Position numbers and translations under genes: made by a program. A stretch of 43,200 bases of DNA. It comes from Gemmiger sp. An87. Lineage in GTDB: Bacteria; Bacillota; Clostridia; Oscillospirales; Ruminococcaceae. The notes below the pieces were generated by a model. The model searched no databases. It saw only the letters and a program-made list of their open reading frames with translations, and was not told the origin of the DNA. The DNA lies in NCBI RefSeq assembly GCF_002159185.1, contig NZ_NFHD01000029.1, forward strand, positions 1 through 43,200, written 5' to 3'. Below, one piece after another: positions 24,061 through 32,692 of the stretch (the first letter of the stretch is position 1; the number at the start of each line of letters is the position of its first letter).

Positions 24061-25394
24061 TATGAAATTGCAGATTTCGCGGCGCTCCCCCGTCGGGGCG
24101 GCTGGATCGGCAGCACAACGCACAGCACAAACACATGGTCCTCCACCTGCACCGAGAGCGAACCTCCGTATTTTTCGGCGGTCTGCCGCATGCTTTTCAT
24201 TCCGAAGCCATGGAGCGTACGGTCCTGCTTGGTGGTCACCGGCAGGCCATCCCGGAACATGGGCGGCGTTTCACAGTAATTTTCTACCCGGAGGATGGAA
24301 AGTCCATCCCGCCGGAACAGCGTTACCCCGATCACCCGCTTGGCCGGGTCCGGCAGCTGCTGCACCGATTCAATGGCATTGTCCAGCGCATTGCCCACCA
24401 GTGCATACAGATCCACCGGGTTCATACCGGCCAGCCCCCGGCCATCCGCCATGCAGGTCCACTGGATATTCTGGTGCTCACACACCAGACTTTTTTCAGT
24501 GAGCACCGTGTCCAGCACCTCGTTGCCGGTCTGCACCACCGCGTCGTAGATCAGCGCCGCCTGTTCAATCTCCCGCAGAGATTCCTCCCGCTGAGGTTCA
24601 CTGCAATGGCGCAGTGCGGCCAGTTGGTGCTTCAGGTCATGGCATTTGCGGTTGATCACCTCAATGGTGGCCCGGGAAAGCTGATACTGCTCCTTCTCCT
24701 TTTCCCACAATGCCTGCTGCACCTTCAGCTCGGCTTGCAACTGCACCTCCCGGCTCTGGCTCACCTGCACCCACAGCACATACGCACTGCACAGCATGGC
24801 GTACACCTGACACACCAGAAAAGCGCCACCGTCACCACCCGAAAGCTTTGCCACCAGACTCAGGAACAACGCCACCGGCAGCACCAGCACCGTGATCCCA
24901 CCAGCCCGGAACAGGCTGGCCCGATAGCTGCCGCCCCGGCCCAGAGGCCGGGCACACAGCCGATAGATGAGAAAATAGGGTGGCACGTAGGCCAGCAGAT
25001 AATAGCCCAGGGTCGCGGGGTCCAGCAGCCGCCAGATGTCGTGACCGGCCCCGGTGCCCAGGCAAAGCAGGATATAAAGCGAGGAGGAAAAATGCTGCAT
25101 GGCATAGGCACAGATGGTACCATAGACCGCATCCTCCACCGAAACGTCGCAGCTCAGCCAGATGGGCAGAACCACCACGATCAGCTGGGCCAGATAGGCT
25201 ATACCCGCCTCGGCCACACCTGTGGAGGAAACACCTCCCACCGTCATGCTCACCACCAATGCCGCAAGCGCCCCCGCCCCAAAACGCAGCCAGGGGCGAT
25301 GCCGTTTTTTCAGTGGCAAGGCAAACAGCAGACAGGCGGCCAGCATTTCCAGAATATAATTGCACTGCTGCAAACGATCTAACAGTCCACTCAT
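24060..25394 (-). CDS. GHKL-type sensor histidine kinase
   Basis: A 444-residue kinase of the AgrC/LytS-like class. About six membrane segments fill residues 12-210, then a helix and the phosphoacceptor region NRKCHDLKHQLAAL (His252), followed by the ATP-binding GHKL domain with N-box GNALDNAIES (334-343) and HGFGMKSM (395-402). It should sense a peptide or small molecule at the membrane and phosphorylate the LytTR regulator encoded just before it. Its ATG overlaps the regulator stop by 4 nt. Placement next to GH3 gene 2 suggests, but does not show, control of that gene. Confidence 0.93.
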   Translation of the reverse strand: MSGLLDRLQQCNYILEMLAACLLFALPLKKRHRPWLRFGAGALAALVVSMTVGGVSSTGVAEAGIAYLAQLIVVVLPIWLSCDVSVEDAVYGTICAYAMQHFSSSLYILLCLGTGAGHDIWRLLDPATLGYYLLAYVPPYFLIYRLCARPLGRGGSYRASLFRAGGITVLVLPVALFLSLVAKLSGGDGGAFLVCQVYAMLCSAYVLWVQVSQSREVQLQAELKVQQALWEKEKEQYQLSRATIEVINRKCHDLKHQLAALRHCSEPQREESLREIEQAALIYDAVVQTGNEVLDTVLTEKSLVCEHQNIQWTCMADGRGLAGMNPVDLYALVGNALDNAIESVQQLPDPAKRVIGVTLFRRDGLSILRVENYCETPPMFRDGLPVTTKQDRTLHGFGMKSMRQTAEKYGGSLSVQVEDHVFVLCVVLPIQPPRRGSAAKSAIS

Positions 25395-26101
25395 TCTCCC
25401 CCACCTCCGTAATAGGCCGAAAGGGCCTGCATGAAGGCCTTGCGTCGGGGTCGGCTGATCTTTAGTTCAGTCTCGCCCACCACCACCTGCTCCTGATTTA
25501 CCGCCCTCACATACATCAGATTCACAAGGTAGCAGTTGTTGCAGCGGGCAAAACCCTGAGGTTCCAGCTCCTGCTCCAGCTTTTTCATGCTTCCGGTAGC
25601 GGAGAATTCCCCTTCGCCAGTGTAGTAATACAAGCTGTGATCTCGCACTTCCACATATAAAATAGAACGTACCGGAATGCGGCGGAGCTCCCCCTTACTG
25701 CTCAGCACCACGCTGTTACCCTGCCGCTCGGCCAGAATTCGGCGCACCTTTTTCATCTTCATTTCAAAGGAATAATAGCTCACCGGTTTGAGCACATAAT
25801 CCAATGCATCCACCTCATAGCCCCGAATAGCGTACTGGGCCATATTGGTGATAAAAATAAGGATTACGGTCCGGTCCAGCATACGCAGCTCCCTTGCGGT
25901 CTCCAGCCCGTCCAGGCCCGGCATCTCCACATCCATGAGAACCAGATCGTAATTCGGTTGATATCCTTCCAAGAACTCTGCTCCGCTGCCAAACACCGTC
26001 GCGATACAGCATTCCCCGCAGGTCTCAGAAAACCGGTCAATCATCTCCTGAAGATGTCGGCGGTCACCCAAATCATCCTCTACAATTGCTATTCGAAGCA
26101 T
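25391..26101 (-). CDS. LytTR family response regulator
   Basis: A 236-residue response regulator. The receiver domain has IVEDD (6-10), the phosphoacceptor in LVLMDVEMPG (Asp57) and the Lys in ALDYVLKPV; the LytTR DNA-binding domain covers about 130-230 (LRRIPVRSILYVEVRDHSLYYY, GFARCNNCYLVNLMYVRAV). The ATG at 26101 has GGAGG 5 nt upstream. An ATG at 26125 in the same frame falls at or before the expected start of transcription, so it is rejected. The pair is driven from a promoter with a palindrome over its -35 box. Confidence 0.93.
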   Translation of the reverse strand: MLRIAIVEDDLGDRRHLQEMIDRFSETCGECCIATVFGSGAEFLEGYQPNYDLVLMDVEMPGLDGLETARELRMLDRTVILIFITNMAQYAIRGYEVDALDYVLKPVSYYSFEMKMKKVRRILAERQGNSVVLSSKGELRRIPVRSILYVEVRDHSLYYYTGEGEFSATGSMKKLEQELEPQGFARCNNCYLVNLMYVRAVNQEQVVVGETELKISRPRRKAFMQALSAYYGGGGE

Positions 26102-26128
26102 GTCGACCTCCTTTTTATCGCTCATCTT

Positions 26129-26175
26129 ATTATAGCTGTCTCACACCACATTGACAACGACACTTCGTTGTCAAT
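26129..26175 (-). promoter_or_regulatory. Two-component operon promoter with palindrome at -35
   Basis: On the minus strand TTGTCA (26152-26157) and TATAAT (26129-26134) are 17 nt apart. ATTGACAACGA (26150-26160) and TCGTTGTCAAT (26165-26175) form a perfect 11-bp inverted repeat with a 4-nt loop that covers the -35 box. LytTR proteins usually bind direct repeats, so another regulator may bind here. Confidence 0.7.
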
Positions 26176-26282
26176 AATGTCATAAAAGCAATAAAATCAT
26201 CAGGCACCACCCTCACATTCATTTACCTTGTGAATAAACATTTTTCAATCGGCGTGTTGAGGAGAAGGTCGTTCCAATGGAA

Positions 26283-26311
26283 TTGGCATACTCCCCTGTG
26301 TATGCTATACT
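26283..26311 (+). promoter_or_regulatory. MmcQ/YjbR gene promoter
   Basis: TTGGCA (26283-26288) and TATACT (26306-26311) are 17 nt apart. The spacer holds the inverted repeat GCATAC (26286-26291) and GTATGC (26300-26305), a possible operator. Confidence 0.65.
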
Positions 26312-26343
26312 TTAAACAGTCTGAAAGTGTGGAAGTGGCATCC

Positions 26344-26721
26344 ATGAATCGTACGGAATTGAAACGGTTTATTTTCGAAAATTATAATACGGAATCGGAT
26401 TTTCCCTGGATGAAGCATCCCAATTATGAAGTATTTCGCCATAGCAACAATCAAAAGTGGTTTGCCCTGATTATGGATATCCCCAAAGGCAAACTCGGAT
26501 TGCCGGGTTCCGATCTTTTGGATGTAGTTAATCTCAAGTGCGACACAATCCTGATCGGCTCTTTGAGGTGCGAACCAGGCTTTTTCCCAGCATATCACAT
26601 GAACAAGGACAGTTGGATTACGGTTGCTCTGGATGGCAGCGTTTCAGATGACAAAATCAAAATGCTACTCGATGCAAGTTATGATGCAACCGCACCAAAG
26701 GCAAGGCCCAAGAAACACTAA
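26344..26721 (+). CDS. MmcQ/YjbR family protein
   Basis: A 125-residue protein of the MmcQ/YjbR (CyaY-like fold) family. The pattern includes FPWMKHPNYEVFRHSNNQKWFALIM, VVNLKCD, LRCEPGFFPAYHMNKDSWITVALDG and a final LLDASYDAT helix. These small proteins are called DNA-binding by analogy; no function is proven. The ATG at 26344 has GGAAG upstream and lies 33 nt after a good -10 box. The open frame reaching back to 26230 crosses this promoter and is rejected. A long terminator follows; it stands alone. Confidence 0.9.
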   Translation: MNRTELKRFIFENYNTESDFPWMKHPNYEVFRHSNNQKWFALIMDIPKGKLGLPGSDLLDVVNLKCDTILIGSLRCEPGFFPAYHMNKDSWITVALDGSVSDDKIKMLLDASYDATAPKARPKKH

Positions 26722-26742
26722 AGAACATTTGCGCTCAGCAAC

Positions 26743-26793
26743 AAATAAACGGCGCAGGCATCACTGATGCGGTGATACCTGCGCCGTTTATTT
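26743..26793 (+). terminator. Symmetric bidirectional terminator
   Basis: AAATAAACGGCGCAGG pairs with its exact complement (26743-26758 and 26778-26793), and inner ATCAC/GTGAT pairs extend the stem to about 22 bp with one mismatch. The plus read ends in GTTTATTT. Confidence 0.8.
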
Positions 26794-26927
26794 CAGGTTG
26801 CAGATTCGATGGTCATTCATCCTTGAATTTCAGATCTTCCCTGTTCATGGGCCCTCCCATATTATAGATGCACATTTATTCTGTCTTTCCCAAAGCCCAA
26901 CATATCCCAAGGAAGCATATATTTCCG

Positions 26928-27185
26928 TCAGTCCGCACCGCTATTTTTTTCTTCCTTCAAAATATCAATAAGTTCCAGGACCTGCTCATAGGATTTGGCT
27001 GCCTCCGGCACACCCACCAAAGCATTCCTGATTTTTTCCAAAGCCCCAATATTGCCCAAACGATCTTCTTCCGTCTCGTTGTTTTCGCAGCTGATCAGCG
27101 ATCCCAATATAAAATTCCGCATGGTTTCCGTCTCGGCGTTGTCATCTCGAAACAAATTTATAATTTGATCTTTATTGTCGGTCAT
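26928..27185 (-). CDS. Hypothetical small acidic protein
   Basis: An 85-residue protein rich in Glu, Asp and Asn, with predicted helices (DQIINLFRDD, YEQVLELIDILKEEKN) and no membrane segment or known domain. The ATG follows a GGGGGAAGG run. It sits alone between the terminator at 26.75 kb and the primase-helicase gene, on the same strand as the latter. Its composition is consistent with a real protein. I do not recognise a family. Confidence 0.6.
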   Translation of the reverse strand: MTDNKDQIINLFRDDNAETETMRNFILGSLISCENNETEEDRLGNIGALEKIRNALVGVPEAAKSYEQVLELIDILKEEKNSGAD

Positions 27186-27718
27186 TTCCTTCCCCCTTCT
27201 CTGTACTCGTCATTTAATCATTCTGGACTCCGGTTTTTATCCAGTAAGTTCTCCGACTCTGCCCTGATTCTTTGCCAAGTCAGAAGTTCTGCTGATGTAA
27301 AATTGCTCTGAATCATGACAGAAAAATCTTGCTTTTGAACTTTCCAGAACAGTACATCTACCATGCTGGAAATGAAATAAAGTTACTGTTGTCCTGCACA
27401 GCATCACAGCTTCGCTGTTTGCAGTTATACGCATTCAACTTGGCCGCCATGGTATCAATTATATCTTTCCACCAGCAGTCCCTCATGCCGAATATAATTC
27501 AAGAGAATACGTCCAGGCAGTTCTACAACTCCATATCTGGGTGTTGCGTAATTGATAGCACACCTGCTTCGGGCCTGTATTCCCAGACATTCGAACCCAA
27601 TATGATGGATCAAGCACTGACAGGCAGGGTTAAAGAGCATTGAAAAGCAGCGGTTTTTCTCTGCCCTTTTCCTCCATTTCTTATAATCCCAAATACGGAA
27701 ACATCTCGAAGACGACCC
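27186..27718. other. Gene-free stretch downstream of the primase-helicase
   Basis: About 530 nt with no convincing gene. A minus-strand frame at 27640-27455 ends in a coherent-looking GVVELPGRILLNYIRHEGL but has no start signal and may be a decayed C-terminus. No clear terminator was found for the primase-helicase gene. Confidence 0.5.
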
Positions 27719-30649
27719 CTACATAGAAACATCTTCCATGACAAGTTGTTCGCTTTCTGCATGACCGCAAAGTGCCAGAAATTCACCGGCAATATCCGAA
27801 TTTGTGAACCGGAGTACATCCGTATCTTTTCTGCCAAACGCAAGAAAATCCACTCCTCCATACCACACAACGCTTTCATCAACGACGGCATACCGCTGAT
27901 TGAGCGCCTTGTGCGTATGAACCACAATGTCCGCCAGTTCCAGCATCTTGATCGTTTCACGCACGCTTTCCTGATTTGAGAGTTCTCTGCCATCTAACGT
28001 TCTGGTATGGATTACAATTTCGACACCGGAAGCGACCGCCTTCTGCAAAGAGGGAAGCAATTTCACGATTCTTTCTTTTTGCAGATAAGGACTGACGATA
28101 ACCACGCTGCGGATGGCATCATCCAAGTCCTGCTCAAAAGGAAGCATAGATGAGTGTCCATCATAAATCACACTGACAGACTGATCCGCTGCACCGAATT
28201 TGACCTGATATCCAAGTTCCGCATAACCTTTCAGGCGTTTATGATACATCCGCTCCAGAGTCGGAACATGGATATCCACATAATCGTAGATACGAACTTC
28301 CTGCTTTCCTTCATAATTTCTGTGGAGACGTCCGGCATACTGTGCCAATGTACCTTTCCACGATATGGGCATAGCCAGGAGCAGGGTGTCCAGCCGCGGG
28401 GCGTCAAAGCCTTCTCCAATATATTTTCCGGTAGCAACGACTACCACGTCCTCACCGTCAGGCACATTCTGCAATGCCGTCAGCTTTTCACGCTTATCCT
28501 TTTGCTTGTCACTGCCAATGAGCAGGAAAACATGTTTTACCTTGCCTGACAGATGACCGGCAAGCAGTACAGCGTGGTCTTTCCGTTCCGTCAGAAGAAT
28601 TGGGGTGCGCCCCTCCTGAATCAACTTTAACGTGTCTGACACCAACAGTGCATTCCGGTTGTGATTTTCAATCACACCGGCGTACATATCCTGAATCCCG
28701 TTGGCATTCGGCAGTCTTAGACGTGTGAATCTGGGAATGACCATATGGGAGAATCTTCGCTTTTCCGCCTGACTTTTGGCATCCACCAAATACCGGACGG
28801 GGCCGCACTGCATAAAGATGATGGGATGATGACCGTCCTTGCGGACAGGGGTGGCAGACAATCCGTAAACATATTTGGCTTCCACTGCTTTCAGCACGGT
28901 TTCGAAGGTGAATGCGGCCACATGATGGCACTCATCCACAATGACCATTCCGTACTCTGTCACAAAAGACTTTACGGACTTTTCTCCTCCCTCAAGCAGA
29001 GACTGCATGGTGGCAATATCGACGATCCCACTGCGGGTATTCTTTCCGCTGCCAATTTGGCCAATGAGGTGCTGTTTTTTCTTCCTGCCCCGCTTTTTGG
29101 GCGGTTCCGGCAGAACTTCATGGATATTCAGAAATTGTTCCAGCGAGGATTTCCACTGTTCCAACAATGCACTGGACTGCACTAATACCAGGGTATTGAC
29201 TTTGCGCTGTCCAATCAAATAGGCGCCAATTACGGTTTTCCCAAACGCAGTCGTTGCAGACAGAACACCCATGTCTGCATCCAGCAACGCTCTGGCGGCA
29301 GGTTCCTGTTCTGGGCGCAGCACTCCATTAAATTCCACATCAATGGAATGTCCCAGTGATCTGTGATCTTCCAGAACAACAGGGACTTCATATTGATTCA
29401 ATGACCCCAGAAGTTCATCTATACAACCACGGGGAAGAGCGATGTATTCCTCGTCCTCATAGCCGCAGTCCAGAACACGAGGAATGCCATAAACGGAAAT
29501 ACGCATGGCTTGTTTGGAGCGAAATTCCGGATTTGGAAACGCCGCAAGCCGTTTGAGCGTATTCAACGCTCCTTGAGAGAAGCCCTTTTTCTCAATGTAA
29601 ATCAAATTAGAACGATGCAGGTTTACCTGCAACGGAAAATCTCTGCGCGTCAGTTTTGTCTGGGTTCGCTTGCGTTTCCAGGGCACTTGCTTCTCCTCAG
29701 CATCCGCCAATTCTCCCATGTCCCCATGATAACACAGTTTCCTTAAAACTTCTTCCAACTGTTCCGGCGTGATTTTCGGCAAGGAGGACAGAAATGCCCA
29801 CTGATCAGGATAAGGCTCAAAGCGGTCATCCACAAACAGAGAATTTCCGTCTTTCTGCGCCTGTCCTTGAAATGGCAAGGCAATCAAATTCCCGAAACCG
29901 CCCTTCGGAACAAGATCCTGAGACGGGAACAAACGATCATAGGATGAAAAGGATAGTTCATGCCGGCACGACATTGTCCGAGTCAGCAAACCGCTCCCCA
30001 AGCGCCTGGCATCGGCGGCGGAAACAGGCTCCGAAAAGAAAAACCAGACATGGGCGCCATTTCCGGAACGAGAGCGTTCCACTGCCGGTACAAGTCCCGC
30101 ATCATTGCAGGATTTACAAAATGCAGTCACATCAAGTTTCCAGTTTTCTTCATCAAAATCCGCAGCCAACAGCCAGGTTTTGTTGTCCTCCAGCATTGGA
30201 TAGATCGCCGCCACATCTCTGCACAAAGCATCACGGCCCATCAAATGCGCCTTGACTACATCGGCCGTGAGCGGCCGAAACTCGCGATTGGGACATTCTG
30301 CGCACCTGTATTTCTTCTTATCACACAGGCCATGCACCCATTCGTTTTTACAGACAGGGGTGTAACCGGTTTTTCCGGTGGTCGTGCTGTGATACCGGCG
30401 TGCATATACATCTTCCCGCCCTTTGAAAACAGAGAGGAAATACTGAATTTTTTCTCGTGAGGAGCTATGTGCGTGAACTGGGGCAGACTGTACATCCGTT
30501 CGCGCACAGCTGCGCCACAACGGCTCGGAGCAAACCGCCCTTTTGCCGTTTTCATCTTCACAGAGAAGCAGCGCCTGCTCTCCATCCAGAGACGGGACAA
30601 TTTCAAGAAGTGTATACTCCCGTCCACTGATAATCGCTTTTCGATTCAT
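27719..30649 (-). CDS. TOTE-type primase-helicase conflict protein with degenerate PLD domain
   Basis: A 976-residue fusion. A possible zinc knuckle (Cys100, Cys109, Cys116, Cys119) precedes an archaeo-eukaryotic primase domain of the TOTE conflict-system type: LAADFDEENW (acidic pair Asp164/Asp166), SGNGAHVWFFFSEP (195-208) and YDRLFPSQD. A superfamily 2 helicase follows with Walker A AFGKT (468-472), DECHH (572-576), LSATP (597-601) and QYAGRLHR (770-777). The C-terminal phospholipase-D-like domain keeps Asp924 and VVWYGG, but the expected H-x-K reads N-x-R (917-919). Members are thought to act in defence or conflict by copying and unwinding invader nucleic acid; the exact role is unknown. 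AAAGGGG precedes the start, 25 nt after the AlbA_2 gene, so the two form an operon. Confidence 0.92.
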   Translation of the reverse strand: MNRKAIISGREYTLLEIVPSLDGEQALLLCEDENGKRAVCSEPLWRSCARTDVQSAPVHAHSSSREKIQYFLSVFKGREDVYARRYHSTTTGKTGYTPVCKNEWVHGLCDKKKYRCAECPNREFRPLTADVVKAHLMGRDALCRDVAAIYPMLEDNKTWLLAADFDEENWKLDVTAFCKSCNDAGLVPAVERSRSGNGAHVWFFFSEPVSAADARRLGSGLLTRTMSCRHELSFSSYDRLFPSQDLVPKGGFGNLIALPFQGQAQKDGNSLFVDDRFEPYPDQWAFLSSLPKITPEQLEEVLRKLCYHGDMGELADAEEKQVPWKRKRTQTKLTRRDFPLQVNLHRSNLIYIEKKGFSQGALNTLKRLAAFPNPEFRSKQAMRISVYGIPRVLDCGYEDEEYIALPRGCIDELLGSLNQYEVPVVLEDHRSLGHSIDVEFNGVLRPEQEPAARALLDADMGVLSATTAFGKTVIGAYLIGQRKVNTLVLVQSSALLEQWKSSLEQFLNIHEVLPEPPKKRGRKKKQHLIGQIGSGKNTRSGIVDIATMQSLLEGGEKSVKSFVTEYGMVIVDECHHVAAFTFETVLKAVEAKYVYGLSATPVRKDGHHPIIFMQCGPVRYLVDAKSQAEKRRFSHMVIPRFTRLRLPNANGIQDMYAGVIENHNRNALLVSDTLKLIQEGRTPILLTERKDHAVLLAGHLSGKVKHVFLLIGSDKQKDKREKLTALQNVPDGEDVVVVATGKYIGEGFDAPRLDTLLLAMPISWKGTLAQYAGRLHRNYEGKQEVRIYDYVDIHVPTLERMYHKRLKGYAELGYQVKFGAADQSVSVIYDGHSSMLPFEQDLDDAIRSVVIVSPYLQKERIVKLLPSLQKAVASGVEIVIHTRTLDGRELSNQESVRETIKMLELADIVVHTHKALNQRYAVVDESVVWYGGVDFLAFGRKDTDVLRFTNSDIAGEFLALCGHAESEQLVMEDVSM

Positions 30650-30674
30650 ACACAGCCCCTTTCTACACCAGCAG

Positions 30675-31979
30675 TTACTTCCGTCTATACTTTGTTTTCC
30701 TGCCGTTTCCGATCTGATAAATGAGCCCCTCCGCCACCATTCGTTTCAGAATCCGGTTGGCTGTAGCCTGGCTTACCTCCAGCAGCTGATCCACATCACT
30801 GCGCACGATATGACCATGTGAACCAATGAAATCCAGAATCTGTTGCTCTTCGCTTTTGAGCGTACCAACCAGTGTCACTGTATGATTTGCGCTGGCGTTC
30901 CTGTTTGGCAGCGTGATTTTGAATGCGTTGCTCGACACCTCGATTTTGGGCTTCAACTCCTTCTCCGTGTAGGCGTTTATGATTTTAGGCATACCTGTGC
31001 CGTATGCCTCAATCAGCTGCAGACGATAAAATACGGCTGCCAGTTTGGGATTTCGGCAAACAGAGAGTCCCAGCATAATGTCGTCAAGTGCAATGCCAGT
31101 TGGCAGCCCACCCACAGAGACAAATTCAATTCTGTCCGCATATACACTGACAAGGGTGCTTGCACGGAAAGAATAGTCTCTGTGAACCAGTGAGTTTAAC
31201 ATCGCTTCCCTCAGTGCATCTTCCGGATAATCCCGTGTATCGATTCGGTATAGCCCATCAAACGTTGCCTTTGTCTGGTTACGCAGATCGAGATAGCTGT
31301 ATAGCTCCTCCATTTGCTGAAACAGCGAACCGTCAAATTCTCTTCTATCCTGAAAACTTCCTTTATCTTCCCCCGAGAAAGTCGCCGCCTTGATGGTGCC
31401 GGGACACTGATCGGACAGGAGGAGTGCTACATTGGAGTAAATACCATCTGCAGAAATCATCCCAAGGGTCTGCATTTTTGCAGCATCAAATGGGATATTC
31501 TGCTTTTCAAATTGCTTCTTTGCCGCGTCAAAGCTGAGGTTTTGTTCCAGTGAACGCATGGATTCGAAGCTGTCGCCATCAGTTTCTTTAATCATTCTTC
31601 GGATCGCAGTATCTGTAGCTGGGTCAGAAGAAGTACCGTTCCTGACATAGACCCCACTGGGTTTCAATCCCTTACTGCCCAGATAATAGGGCCGGTCGGT
31701 TCCTTTTTGAATGGTCACGGCAATGATATCTTTGTCGCCGACATGCTGGGTCTCATAGCCCACAAACATTGTCACATCAGGCTTAATAGAATCTCGAATC
31801 ATATTGTTTAGCTGCAACATGACTTGGTCGGTGTTTTTGATCCCCAAGACAGTTCCGTCATTACTGACGCCAATATATAGCGTGCCACCTTTTGTGTTGG
31901 CAAAGGCAACGACTTCTTTGCAGATATCTCCCACAACCTCTGCTTTTAGTTCAACAACTTCACTCTCAACAAATACCAT
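30675..31979 (-). CDS. AlbA_2 (Schlafen-like) / HATPase protein with C-terminal winged helix
   Basis: A 434-residue protein. The N-terminal AlbA_2 (Schlafen AlbA-like) domain reads ELKAEVVGDICKEVVAFANTKGG and LYIGVSNDGTVLGI; the middle region has EALREAMLNSLVHRDYS and ADRIEFVSVGGLPTGI, as in the RecG-related HATPase_c_4 segment; residues about 375-430 form a winged helix (IVRSDVDQLLEVSQATANRILKRMVAEGLI). Such proteins are RNA- or DNA-binding regulators, often near defence genes. A consensus promoter lies 28-56 nt upstream and the primase-helicase gene follows after 25 nt. It may regulate or assist that protein. Confidence 0.9.
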   Translation of the reverse strand: MVFVESEVVELKAEVVGDICKEVVAFANTKGGTLYIGVSNDGTVLGIKNTDQVMLQLNNMIRDSIKPDVTMFVGYETQHVGDKDIIAVTIQKGTDRPYYLGSKGLKPSGVYVRNGTSSDPATDTAIRRMIKETDGDSFESMRSLEQNLSFDAAKKQFEKQNIPFDAAKMQTLGMISADGIYSNVALLLSDQCPGTIKAATFSGEDKGSFQDRREFDGSLFQQMEELYSYLDLRNQTKATFDGLYRIDTRDYPEDALREAMLNSLVHRDYSFRASTLVSVYADRIEFVSVGGLPTGIALDDIMLGLSVCRNPKLAAVFYRLQLIEAYGTGMPKIINAYTEKELKPKIEVSSNAFKITLPNRNASANHTVTLVGTLKSEEQQILDFIGSHGHIVRSDVDQLLEVSQATANRILKRMVAEGLIYQIGNGRKTKYRRK

Positions 31980-32006
31980 ACACCGTGCCTCCTTTTCTTA
32001 GTTTTC

Positions 32007-32035
32007 ATTATATTCATACTTGTCATTCTTGTCAA
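32007..32035 (-). promoter_or_regulatory. Consensus promoter of the AlbA_2 / primase-helicase operon
   Basis: On the minus strand TTGACA (32030-32035) and TATAAT (32007-32012) are perfect and 17 nt apart; AAAAGGAGG follows before the ATG at 31979. The two TGTCATTCT/TGTCAAAAT-like stretches around it were not resolved as an operator. Confidence 0.85.
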
Positions 32036-32371
32036 AATATATTCATCTGCCAAGAGCATCGTTCCGTGTTGTCAAAACCCACAGTCCAGAGGATTATTGG
32101 GTTTATACGGCGCAGTTTCTGCTCCTCTGTTCTGAGGTGATTGGCCTATCATCGCCCCCTAAAACCGGGCGGAACGTCTTTATAATACACCGAATCCAAT
32201 CCCATACAAATCCCAAAAAGGCGAAAGGATTCCTTGCACCAAGCAGGGCGAAAAGTGGGAACTGCCGGAGCAGCGAAAAGGTTCAAAGAAGGCGGTAGAA
32301 AAATCAGCAAACAATTTTTTAATTCAGCTATGAACCTTATCCAACACATACATCCGCTCTGCCACTTTCTT

Positions 32372-32638
32372 CTAAACCAGCCCCTTCTCCTCGCGCAGCC
32401 GTGCCACAAAGGCCCCGAATTTTTCCTTATCAATTGCAAACACTCCGCTCACCTCGAGAAAATCATACCAGTGATCCGGCTGAGTGGCAACCGAACAACA
32501 GTAGAGTCCCCTTTTTTCGCCCGCCTGACAGAAGATTCCCTCCCCATTTCCGGAAAATGCGGAGCAGTTTTCCCTTCTATTGACACCCTGTCTGAATTCC
32601 TGTATCGTTTTTATAAAGACGGTTCCAAAATTCCGCAC
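32372..32638 (-). CDS. Possible short hypothetical protein or gene fragment
   Basis: An 88-codon frame from GTG. The C-terminal half (PDHWYDFLEVSGVFAIDKEKFGAFVARLR) has the composition of a folded protein, while the N-terminal half does not, and no good ribosome binding site is present. It lies between the operon promoter at 32.0 kb and the divergent coiled-coil gene. It could be a remnant. I do not recognise it. Confidence 0.25.
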   Translation of the reverse strand: MRNFGTVFIKTIQEFRQGVNRRENCSAFSGNGEGIFCQAGEKRGLYCCSVATQPDHWYDFLEVSGVFAIDKEKFGAFVARLREEKGLV

Positions 32639-32692
32639 ACTTCGTCATCCGGAAGGTACGAAATGCAGTCATGCAGGAAGGGATGTTTGCTC

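Noticed and set aside
24135-25382. 415-codon open frame on the plus strand opposite the histidine kinase
   Set aside because: Antisense to a complete GHKL kinase; Gln/His/Arg-rich sequence without domains.
27455-27640. Minus-strand frame ending GVVELPGRILLNYIRHEGL
   Set aside because: A coherent tail but no start and no ribosome binding site; noted only as a possible decayed C-terminus.
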